From positions 1 through 64,000 of the forward strand of contig VAWI01000061.1 of the NCBI GenBank assembly GCA_005884005.1: 64,000 nt of DNA, written 5' to 3'. Both the position numbers and the translations under genes were made by a program. The notes under the pieces were generated by a model. That model was not told where the DNA came from and did not search any database. It was given only the letters and a program-made list of their open reading frames with translations. Source of the stretch: Actinomycetota bacterium. Lineage in GTDB: Bacteria; Actinomycetota; Thermoleophilia; Gaiellales; Gaiellaceae. This document shows, one piece after another, positions 34,521-40,968 of this stretch (positions are counted from its first letter, which is position 1; every line of letters begins with the position of its first letter).

Positions 34521-34717
34521 CGCGGTGGCGTGTCCTCGCCGAAGACTCGAACGAAGATGAAAATTGCGAAGGCGCCGAGGGCCGCGAAGATGAATGCCGT
34601 CCCGGACGAGACGCCGACCGCGAGCGATCCGAAATAGATGTACGCGCCGATCCCGATCGCCCACAGGAAAGAGATGACACCGTGATCGATCGAAGGGGGC
34701 CGAGGCATGTGCGGCAT
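34469..34717 (-). CDS. small membrane protein (82 aa)
   Basis: Two hydrophobic helices (about residues 14-32 and 38-58, IFAALGAFAIFIFVRVFG) are followed by a very basic tail (RRYAVRRRNSRPRTSRD). ATG 34717 is chosen because TAGAGT (34725-34730, reverse strand) ends 7 nt upstream; an upstream ATG at 34735 would lie before that promoter. The last codons and stop are contributed by the repeat element, so the basic tail may be a recent extension. The function is unknown. Confidence 0.6.
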   Translation of the reverse strand: MPHMPRPPSIDHGVISFLWAIGIGAYIYFGSLAVGVSSGTAFIFAALGAFAIFIFVRVFGEDTPPRRYAVRRRNSRPRTSRD

Positions 34718-34930
34718 GTGCAAGACTCTAATCAACGGCGGCTTCTCCGCCTCTTCTCAATCGAGCCGCCGCGTCCCAACGTCCAGTCGGCATGCGAGCG
34801 ACGCCTCAGGCCTGTTTCCACAAGTTGCAAGGTCTGCTGTGGAAATGTGGAAAATTGAATTTCTGCAAATTGCGCCCTTTTCGTGTTTCGGACCTCTTGC
34901 GGAAGGACCTGGCCTCTCCTAGATTCCCGT
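34718..34930. other. AT-rich intergenic island with three TTTCCACA boxes
   Basis: There is no credible gene. Within this very GC-rich window, 34813-34890 is clearly AT-rich. It holds TTTCCACA at 34815-34822 and two adjacent inverted copies (TGTGGAAA) at 34838-34845 and 34846-34853. One of them, extended to TTTTCCACA, differs from the DnaA-box consensus TTATCCACA at one position. TTGCGG (34897-34902) and TAGATT (34920-34925), 17 nt apart, form a promoter pointing right. Confidence 0.5.
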
Positions 34931-35072
34931 TTGCGCCGAGCACGGAGCGCTAGTAGGTCGAAGCCGGAACTGAAGGCAGTAGGCGGAAGCCGAAGGTCAG
35001 CGGAGCCGGTGGACGAAAGCGAAATCGACTCGGCGAACGAAACGGCCACCTTCGGGTGGCCGTTTCGTTTTA
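34931..35072 (+). ncRNA. candidate small RNA with own promoter and terminator
   Basis: A promoter (TTGCGG-17 nt-TAGATT) predicts a start near 34931. A perfect 15-bp hairpin with a TTCG loop (35036-35069) plus Ts forms a strong terminator, giving a transcript of about 142 nt. No ORF with a start and stop fits inside. GCCGAG (34936-34941) can pair with CTCGGC (35029-35034), enclosing repeated GAAG/GGAA-rich segments with short stems. I do not recognise an Rfam family; 6S, SRP, tmRNA and RNase P RNA were considered and do not match. Confidence 0.55.
35036..35072 (+). terminator. strong intrinsic terminator of the candidate sRNA
   Basis: AACGAAACGGCCACC pairs perfectly with GGTGGCCGTTTCGTT around a TTCG tetraloop, followed by TT and a T-rich 3' arm. 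Confidence 0.85.
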
Positions 35073-35214
35073 CCTGGCCGCGCGCAGACCCTCGCCGCCT
35101 CCGGCGGCGAGGCCTTCACGCACCGGGTCCCGCGCCGTTCTCGCGACGAGTTCCCTGCCGAAGTGCCGCGTTCATCCGACGATGAATGATCCAGCTCCCG
35201 TAAGCTGCGCGGTC

Positions 35215-35457
35215 GTGGAGCGCGGCCGTCTTCTCGTCTGGCTCGCCGTCCTTGTCGGCCTCGCGCTGATCGTGCTTGCCGTCGTTTACTGGGCGGAGCC
35301 GGCCAAGTCGTTGCCCTCGTGGCTTCCGGGCCATGAAGCGGGTTCGAACCATCATCACGTCAAGCACGGAATCGCCTCGTTCCTCGTCGGCCTGGCATGC
35401 CTCGTATTCGCGTGGTTCAGGTCTGCCGGTCCGCGTCCAGGACGCGCGACCGCCTAG
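35215..35457 (+). CDS. small membrane protein (80 aa)
   Basis: There are two hydrophobic helices (LLVWLAVLVGLALIVLAVVYW and HGIASFLVGLACLVFAWF) separated by a loop with HEAGSNHHHVKH. GTG 35215 is chosen over ATG 35182 because TAAGCT (35201-35206) ends 8 nt before it. It stands directly upstream of uppP, whose TTG start is 13 nt after its stop, suggesting co-transcription. No family is recognised. Confidence 0.65.
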   Translation: MERGRLLVWLAVLVGLALIVLAVVYWAEPAKSLPSWLPGHEAGSNHHHVKHGIASFLVGLACLVFAWFRSAGPRPGRATA

Positions 35458-35470
35458 CGAACCCCGACCC

Positions 35471-36331
35471 TTGCCGATCTCCTACGGACAAGCGATCCTG
35501 CTCGGCCTGCTGCAGGGCTTCAGCGAGCTCTTTCCCGTCTCGAGCCTCGGCCACAGCGTCATCCTGCCGAGGCTGCTCGGCTGGAACATCCACCAGAACG
35601 ACTCCTACTTCATCACCTTCCTCGTCGCCACGCACCTGGCGACGGCGCTCGTCTTGCTCGGCTTCTTCTGGCGCGACTGGCTCCGGATCCTGCGCGGCCT
35701 GGGGAGGAGCCTCCGCGATCGGGAGATCGCCGAGGACGACACCGATGCAAAGCTCGGGTGGTTGCTCGTCGTCGGCACGATCCCGGCCGGGATCCTGGGG
35801 CTGCTGCTCGAACACAAGCTCCGGAGCATCTTCGCCTCGGCGCAGTCGGCCGCACTCTTTCTGATGGTCAACGGTGTACTTCTGTTCCTCGCCGAGGCGC
35901 TCCGCCGGCGCGCTCCGCAGCCTCAGCACGGCGACCCCGACGGCCGGATCGCCAGGCGCGTCAGTTGGCGCGACGCCGTCGGAGTGGGGACGCTGCAAGC
36001 CGGCGCGCTCATCCCCGGAATCTCGCGCTCGGGCGTGACGATGGGCGGCGGCCTTCTCGTCGGGCTCTCGAACGAGGACGCTGCCCGATTCGCCTTTCTG
36101 CTCGCGACCCCGATCATCGGCGCCGCTGCGGCCCTGAAGCTTCCGGAACTCTTCGGTTCGCAAGGAAACGGAGTGCGCGGGCCCGCTCTCGTCGGTGCGA
36201 TTTGCTCCGCCGTTACTGCCTATCTGGCGGTCCGCTTCTTGATGCGCTTCTTCGAAACCAATAGGTTGACACCCTTCGCCGCTTACTGTCTGGCTGCAGG
36301 CCTCGCCTGCACCCTTTACTTTCTCGTCTAG
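35471..36331 (+). CDS. uppP: undecaprenyl-diphosphatase (UppP/BacA)
   Basis: UppP dephosphorylates undecaprenyl diphosphate to recycle the wall lipid carrier. The 286-residue membrane protein has the two catalytic loops in slightly divergent form: GFSELFPVSSLGH (Glu-rich motif plus SSxGH) and PGISRSGVTMGGGLLVGLSNEDAARFAFLLATP. About seven to eight spans are visible. TTG 35471 keeps the first motif at the usual distance from the N terminus. With uppS at 19 kb it forms the lipid-carrier supply. Confidence 0.92.
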   Translation: MPISYGQAILLGLLQGFSELFPVSSLGHSVILPRLLGWNIHQNDSYFITFLVATHLATALVLLGFFWRDWLRILRGLGRSLRDREIAEDDTDAKLGWLLVVGTIPAGILGLLLEHKLRSIFASAQSAALFLMVNGVLLFLAEALRRRAPQPQHGDPDGRIARRVSWRDAVGVGTLQAGALIPGISRSGVTMGGGLLVGLSNEDAARFAFLLATPIIGAAAALKLPELFGSQGNGVRGPALVGAICSAVTAYLAVRFLMRFFETNRLTPFAAYCLAAGLACTLYFLV

Positions 36332-36369
36332 CCCAGGGGAGGCCCAGATCGAATGTCCAGATTCCGACT

Positions 36370-36459
36370 TGACATAATCTCCGTTCTCGTGCACTGGCCC
36401 CAGAGTGGCGCCGAAAGGGTTTCGACCGGCGCCTCTCGTGGAACCACCGAGGGTCGGGT
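36370..36459 (+). promoter_or_regulatory. promoter region and hairpin leader of sigA
   Basis: CATAAT/TAATCT (36373-36380) lies about 80 nt before ATG 36460. The leader contains a hairpin whose arms AGTGGCGCCG and CGGCGCCTCT (about 36404-36436) pair at nine of ten positions. No clear Shine-Dalgarno sequence precedes the ATG. Confidence 0.35.
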
Positions 36460-37518
36460 ATGACGACAGTCGAGCTGGACTCACTGTTGGCCAACCAGGA
36501 GTTTCAGCAGCTGCTCGAGGCTGCTGAGCACTCCGGTTCGATTCGGCACGCGGAGCTGGCCGAAGTGCTCGAGCCACACGAGCTCGGACTGCTCGAGACC
36601 GAGGCGGTCTACCGGGAGCTCGACCAACGCGGGATCGAGGTGATCGAGGAGGCGAAGGAGGCCGCGCCGGCACCCCCTCCGCCGCCGGTCGTGGCACAGG
36701 AGTCGACGACCGACGCGCTCCAGCTCTTTCTCCGCGAGGCCGGCCGCCATCCGCTTCTGAACGCCGCCCAGGAAGTCGAGCTGGCCAAGCGGATCGAGCG
36801 CGGCGACATGGACGCGAAGCAGACCATGATCCAGTCGAACCTCCGTCTCGTCGTCTCGATCGCCAAGAACTACCGCAACCAGGGACTACCGTTTCTCGAC
36901 CTGATCCAGGAAGGCACCCTTGGACTTATCCGCGCGGTCGAGAAGTTCGATTGGCGCCGTGGCTACAAGTTTTCGACCTACGCGACCTGGTGGATCCGCC
37001 AGGCCGTCGCCCGCGCGCTCGCGGACAAGGCTCGGACGATTCGGATGCCCGTGCACATCGTCGAGCGGATGCAGAAGCTGAACCGCGCAGAGCGGACCCT
37101 CTGGACGCAGCTCGGCCGCGAGCCAACCCTCGAGGAGATCGCCGAGGAGGCCAACCTGCCGGTCGCCCAGGCGCACGAGGTGAAGGCGGCGGCGCGGGCA
37201 TCGACCAGCCTCGACCAGCCTGTCGGCGAGCAGGAGGACGCCGTCTTCGGCGACTTCGTCGCCAATGACGATCCGCTACCCGAGGAGACGGTCGAGGACT
37301 CCCTGCGCAGCGAAGCGCTCGCGCAGGCGCTGGCGGCTCTCTCCGAGCGCGAGCGCCACGTGATCATTCTCCGCTACGGGCTCGCGGACGCCGAGCCGAA
37401 GACGCTCGAGGACATCGGCCGCCGGCTTGGCCTGACCCGCGAACGTGTCCGCCAGATCGAGACCGAAGCGCTCAAGCGCTTGGCGAAGCTGCGCGAAATG
37501 GAATCCGTCACCTTGTAG
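36460..37518 (+). CDS. sigA: RNA polymerase sigma factor, RpoD/SigA type
   Basis: This 352-residue sigma-70 has region 1.1-like N terminus (residues 1-60), region 1.2 ([17 protein letters not shown]), region 2 ([37 protein letters not shown], then [19 protein letters not shown]), region 3, and region 4 ([20 protein letters not shown]). These match group 1 (primary) sigma factors. A short Pro-rich linker separates 1.1 from 1.2. It is shorter than many actinobacterial primary sigmas. Its 3' end overlaps the convergent PHP gene by 11 nt. Confidence 0.92.
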   Translation: MTTVELDSLLANQEFQQLLEAAEHSGSIRHAELAEVLEPHELGLLETEAVYRELDQRGIEVIEEAKEAAPAPPPPPVVAQESTTDALQLFLREAGRHPLLNAAQEVELAKRIERGDMDAKQTMIQSNLRLVVSIAKNYRNQGLPFLDLIQEGTLGLIRAVEKFDWRRGYKFSTYATWWIRQAVARALADKARTIRMPVHIVERMQKLNRAERTLWTQLGREPTLEEIAEEANLPVAQAHEVKAAARASTSLDQPVGEQEDAVFGDFVANDDPLPEETVEDSLRSEALAQALAALSERERHVIILRYGLADAEPKTLEDIGRRLGLTRERVRQIETEALKRLAKLREMESVTL

Positions 37519-38245
37519 CCGACTCGGCCGGCTGCCCCGTTGCCGTAGGCGCTGCAAGGCCGAGCGCCGAGCCGTCGAACAAGCGCAGGGCCTGCTCCTC
37601 CCCCACGCGCGCCCGGGTGAGCTCGTAGGCGCCGTCGAGGAGCATTGGGCGAGTTGCTCGGTGACCGTCCGAGGCGATCAGCGCGGCCAACCCGTCGTCG
37701 ATCAGCCGCCACCCTTCGCGTTCCATCTCCGGCGTGTGGCGGCCGAGGAGGCTGCTGGCGTTGACCTGCAGTAGCCAGCCGCGCTCGGCAAGCTCGTCGG
37801 CCAGCGCGGGGTTCGTCAGCACCGCGTCCGTCCGCTCCGGGTGAGCGACGATTGGCGTCAGTCCAGCGTGCTCGATCCACTCGCCGACATCGATGAAGAG
37901 GTCGGCCGAGCCGAGGAACGGGATCTCGACGAGGACGTGGTTGGTCTGCTCGAGGACGTATCGCCAAGGGTCCTCAGCCAGCAGCGACGGCATCGGCGTC
38001 AGCTCGAAGCCGAGGCGAAGCTCGAGCGGTGCTAGCCCGCGGAGCTTCGCGAAAGCCTCGCGAATCCGGCGCTCTCTATCGTCGGTCAGCGGCAGGGCCG
38101 GCGAGACGTGCGGCGTCGCATAGAGCAGGCGCGTCCCGTGTTCGAAAGCGTCATGTCCCAGTGCCAGGCCCTCGGACACGGCCTGGACGCCGTCGTCCCC
38201 GGAGGGCACAACGTGCGAGTGAATGTCGACGAAACGGGGCTCCAC
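37508..38245 (-). CDS. PHP-domain tyrosine-protein phosphatase (CpsB/YwqE type)
   Basis: This 245-residue PHP metallophosphatase starts with [16 protein letters not shown] (metal His pair), then [37 protein letters not shown] and a C-terminal IASDGH. CpsB/YwqE enzymes dephosphorylate tyrosines of capsule-regulating kinases. No kinase or polysaccharide cluster is next to it here. It lies between two sigma genes, 13 nt upstream of the second on the same strand. Confidence 0.88.
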   Translation of the reverse strand: MEPRFVDIHSHVVPSGDDGVQAVSEGLALGHDAFEHGTRLLYATPHVSPALPLTDDRERRIREAFAKLRGLAPLELRLGFELTPMPSLLAEDPWRYVLEQTNHVLVEIPFLGSADLFIDVGEWIEHAGLTPIVAHPERTDAVLTNPALADELAERGWLLQVNASSLLGRHTPEMEREGWRLIDDGLAALIASDGHRATRPMLLDGAYELTRARVGEEQALRLFDGSALGLAAPTATGQPAESATR

Positions 38246-38258
38246 CCCGCCAGGCTAG

Positions 38259-39197
38259 CTACTCGGCGCGGAGATACAGCTGCAGACTAGGCGCAACCGT
38301 GCGGAGCTCTCGCAGGGCGCGAGATTCGAGCTGTCGCACGCGCTCGCGTGTGATTCCCAGTGAGGAGCCCACCTCTTCCAGCGTCTGCGGGATCTCTCCG
38401 TCGAGCCCGAAGCGCCGGGCGAGGACGAGTCGCATCCGCGGATTCAGGACGTCAAGCGCATCGGAGAGCTCGACGGCGCGGAGATTGTCCGAAGTCGTCA
38501 CATCGGGTCGGTCGAGCTTCGTGTCCTCGATCAGGTCGCCGTAGAGGCTCTCGCCGTCCCCGACGGGCGTCTCGAGGCTGACCGGATCCTCGACGAGATC
38601 GAGCAGCTCGTGAACTCTCTCCGGCGTGAGTCCGGCCTCCGTCGCGATCTCATCTACCACCGGCTCGCGGTTCAGCTTCTGCGCGAGCACGCGGCGGGCG
38701 CGCATCACCTTGCGCACCTGCTCAGCGACGTGGACGGGGAGGCGGATCGTACGCCCCTGGTCGGCGAGCGCTCGCGTGATCGCCTGCCGGATCCACCAGG
38801 TGGCGTAGGTCGACAGCTTGTAGCCCATCGTCCAGTCGAACTTCTCGACGGCTCTGATCAGGCCCAGATTGCCCTCCTGGATCAGGTCGAGCAGTGGCAC
38901 GCCGGCCTTGGTGTAGTTGCGGGTGATCGACATCACGAGCCGGAGGTTGCATTCGATCAGCTTGCGCTTGGCGGCCTCGTCACCCTGGTCCTTGCGCCTG
39001 GCGAGCTCTCGCTCTTCGGCCGGCGTCAGCAGCCTGCCGTCACCGATCTGCCGAACGTAGAGCTTGAGGGGATCCTGGGTCGGCGCCGCTTCTTCCTTGA
39101 GGTCGTCCTCGTCGACCTCGGCGCGGTCCTGCACGAGCTCCAGCTTCGGCTCGGCGGACGGCGCGGGGAGAGAATCCGGAAGCGGCCGCTGCTCCAT
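38259..39197 (-). CDS. second RpoD-family sigma factor (group 1/2)
   Basis: This 312-residue sigma-70 without region 1.1 has region 1.2 ([21 protein letters not shown]), region 2 ([39 protein letters not shown].., [16 protein letters not shown]), region 3 ([19 protein letters not shown]) and region 4 ([20 protein letters not shown]). The absence of 1.1 suggests a group 2, stationary- or stress-type sigma resembling Hrd/SigB-like proteins of actinobacteria. Its acidic N-terminal 45 residues are unrelated to region 1.1. Confidence 0.88.
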   Translation of the reverse strand: MEQRPLPDSLPAPSAEPKLELVQDRAEVDEDDLKEEAAPTQDPLKLYVRQIGDGRLLTPAEERELARRKDQGDEAAKRKLIECNLRLVMSITRNYTKAGVPLLDLIQEGNLGLIRAVEKFDWTMGYKLSTYATWWIRQAITRALADQGRTIRLPVHVAEQVRKVMRARRVLAQKLNREPVVDEIATEAGLTPERVHELLDLVEDPVSLETPVGDGESLYGDLIEDTKLDRPDVTTSDNLRAVELSDALDVLNPRMRLVLARRFGLDGEIPQTLEEVGSSLGITRERVRQLESRALRELRTVAPSLQLYLRAE

Positions 39198-39330
39198 CGT
39201 GCCCGAGATATCGGCCTCCAGGAGAAGCCGCTTGATCCTGTCAACCCCCCGACCGAGGGAGCAAGGTTTTTGTTTTGTAACCGACGCGCAAAGTTATGAC
39301 TAACTCGGGCGCGAAGTCCGCGTCAAAGGC

Positions 39331-39382
39331 TAGGAAGACCGTCCCTCTGGGTAGGAAGATCGTCCGTCTGGGGTCCTACACT
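39331..39382 (+). promoter_or_regulatory. tandem 21-bp repeat and -10 box of the amidotransferase gene
   Basis: TAGGAAGACCGTCCCTCTGG (39331-39350) recurs immediately at 39352-39371 with two substitutions, two helical turns apart. TACACT (39377-39382) follows and ends 7 nt before ATG 39390. The -35 zone falls inside the second repeat, so the pair looks like an operator or activator site. Confidence 0.5.
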
Positions 39383-39389
39383 CACTGAT

Positions 39390-40184
39390 ATGTGCGGAAT
39401 TGCCGGATACAGCCTTGCCCCCTCGAGCACACTCGAGCGGACGCTCGCAGCCCAGGCTCTGCTGGCGGGAATCGCCGAGCGCGGCGCCGACGCCGTCGGC
39501 TACGCGCACCGCACTCCCGGCGAGCGCGTCTCCGTGCACAAGCAGCGCTCCGGCGCGAGCGCGCTTCTCGACGAGATCACCGTTCCGCAGAGCGCAACGG
39601 AGGTCCTCGTCCACGTCCGCGACTACACCAAGGGACATCCGACCGTCGCTGCGAACAACCATCCGATCCGCCATGGCGCGGTGGTCGGCATCCACAACGG
39701 AATCATCCTCAACGACGACGAGTTGCTCGCCCAGCACGAGTGTGCGCGGCGCGAGCCCGGGATGACCGTCGATTCCGAGGCGATCTTCGCCGTCGCTGCC
39801 CACAGCGAGGGCGCAGCCGAAGCGCTCGAGGCGCTCCGGGGCTCGATGGCGACCGCCTGGATCGACGAGCGGCGCGAGGAGTCGGTTTCGGTCGCGCGCG
39901 GCGTGGGCCGACCGGTTTGGCTCGGCGCCGGCGAGGACGGGGTCTTCTTCGCCTCCACAAAGCTCGCGCTCGAGGTCGTCGAGCGCTTCCTCGGTTTGAA
40001 GCTGGAGCTGGCCGAGCTCGAGGAAGGCACGCTCGTCCAGCTCGAGCGGGGCCGCCAGACGAGCCGGACGCGCTTCAACCCCGACCGGCAATTCGAGGAC
40101 TCGCCCCGGCCGCCCGTCCGAGCTCCAAAAGAAGCGGCGTTGTGTCTCAAGCGGCTGGCGATCTTGGCCGCAGCCGCTCACTAG
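39390..40184 (+). CDS. class II glutamine amidotransferase domain protein
   Basis: This is an Ntn-hydrolase glutaminase related to the N-terminal domain of GlmS. Cys2 (MCGIAGY) is the nucleophile. VRDYTKGHPTVAANNHPI and VGIHNGIILNDDEL follow the glucosamine-synthase pattern. The 264-residue protein ends after the glutaminase domain and a basic Pro-rich tail; no isomerase (SIS) or synthetase domain is present, so the ammonia acceptor must be a partner protein or absent. Leaderless start by TACACT. No partner is visible nearby. Confidence 0.85.
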   Translation: MCGIAGYSLAPSSTLERTLAAQALLAGIAERGADAVGYAHRTPGERVSVHKQRSGASALLDEITVPQSATEVLVHVRDYTKGHPTVAANNHPIRHGAVVGIHNGIILNDDELLAQHECARREPGMTVDSEAIFAVAAHSEGAAEALEALRGSMATAWIDERREESVSVARGVGRPVWLGAGEDGVFFASTKLALEVVERFLGLKLELAELEEGTLVQLERGRQTSRTRFNPDRQFEDSPRPPVRAPKEAALCLKRLAILAAAAH

Positions 40185-40192
40185 CCGCAGCG

Positions 40193-40876
40193 CTAGCTGA
40201 TCGTCCCATCCGGCGCCACGTCGACGCCCGCTTCGCGCAGGCGCTCCCGCACGAGGAACTGGAAGGTCGACCAAGCTCCACGCCGCGCATCGAACATGCG
40301 GTAGATCTGCCATTCGGTCAGCAGCGCGTCGTCGGCTTTTCGCGCCTCGGTCCAGTCGGCGAACTTGGGAAGGCGGCCGAGCGTCTTTGAGAGGCGCACA
40401 GCCTGGTCGAGCGCCCGCTCCAGCCGCTCTTCGCCGACCGGCACGTCGAACCCCGCTTCCCGCAGCGCGTTTGTGAGCGAGCCGAAGGTGTGCCAATAGA
40501 GCGACTTCGACGGTAGCTTGCCGCGATGCTCGTCGATGTCCCGCGCCGTGGGCACGCGGCCGAGCTCCTGCCCCAGCTCCTGGAGGAGCGCCAGCAGTTC
40601 CTCCCGCGTGGCGAAGCGCCGCGGCACCAGCCCGGCCTTCCGCTTCGCGCGATTCCAGCTACCGAAGTGCTCGATCACCGTTTGCGGATGCACAGTCGTT
40701 TTTGGGTCGGCCGAGAACTCCCGCATCGTCGGCGAGCGCCCCAGCCGTTCCGCGGACTGCATCAGCTCGGCGAGGATCTGCTCGTCGGTGTAGCGCTTGC
40801 GGATTCCGGCCTGGAACTCGGCGAGGGCCTGGCGATCGATATCGGCGACTGCGCGGTAGACGGACTTGCGCACCAT
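40193..40876 (-). CDS. protein made of three homing-endonuclease-associated (HNH_repeat-like) DNA-binding repeats
   Basis: This 227-residue basic protein contains three related helical repeats of about 55-60 residues. Each has a pattern G-R-x-P-T ... F/H-F-G-S-W-x-x-A-x-x-x-A-G: LGRSPTMREF..HFGSWNRAKRKAGLVP, LGRVPTARDI..TFGSLTNALREAGFDVP and LGRLPKFADW..RGAWSTFQFLVRERLREAG. Such repeats accompany HNH and homing endonucleases but no nuclease domain is present, so this is likely a stand-alone DNA-binding protein. ATG 40876 is chosen over 40924 because TATTCT (40887-40892) lies just upstream. Confidence 0.7.
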   Translation of the reverse strand: MVRKSVYRAVADIDRQALAEFQAGIRKRYTDEQILAELMQSAERLGRSPTMREFSADPKTTVHPQTVIEHFGSWNRAKRKAGLVPRRFATREELLALLQELGQELGRVPTARDIDEHRGKLPSKSLYWHTFGSLTNALREAGFDVPVGEERLERALDQAVRLSKTLGRLPKFADWTEARKADDALLTEWQIYRMFDARRGAWSTFQFLVRERLREAGVDVAPDGTIS

Positions 40877-40891
40877 TCTGCAATTCAGAAT
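40875..40891. promoter_or_regulatory. perfect palindrome over promoter and start codon
   Basis: ATTCTG-CAATT-CAGAAT spans from the start codon of the repeat-protein gene to its -10 box. A palindrome at this place is typical of an autoregulatory operator. Confidence 0.5.
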
Positions 40892-40968
40892 AGAGCATTT
40901 GCGCGACTTAGCAAGTGCGCGCATATTTCCCTGAACTTTACCAGCGAGAGCCGGTTATCGCGGCTTGC

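Noticed and set aside
34813-34853. Chromosome origin (oriC)
   Set aside because: There are DnaA-like boxes, but only three, without dnaA, dnaN or a larger box cluster nearby.
34931-35072. SRP RNA, 6S RNA, tmRNA, RNase P RNA or cobalamin riboswitch
   Set aside because: The conserved cores of these RNAs (SRP GGAAGGAAGCAGCC-type core, RNase P GAGGAAAGTCC, cobalamin box) are not present.
40924-40968. Additional short ORF between the repeat-protein gene and the GGDEF/HD-GYP gene
   Set aside because: Only 45 bp with no start, ribosome site or promoter; it is simply the upstream region of the repeat-protein gene.
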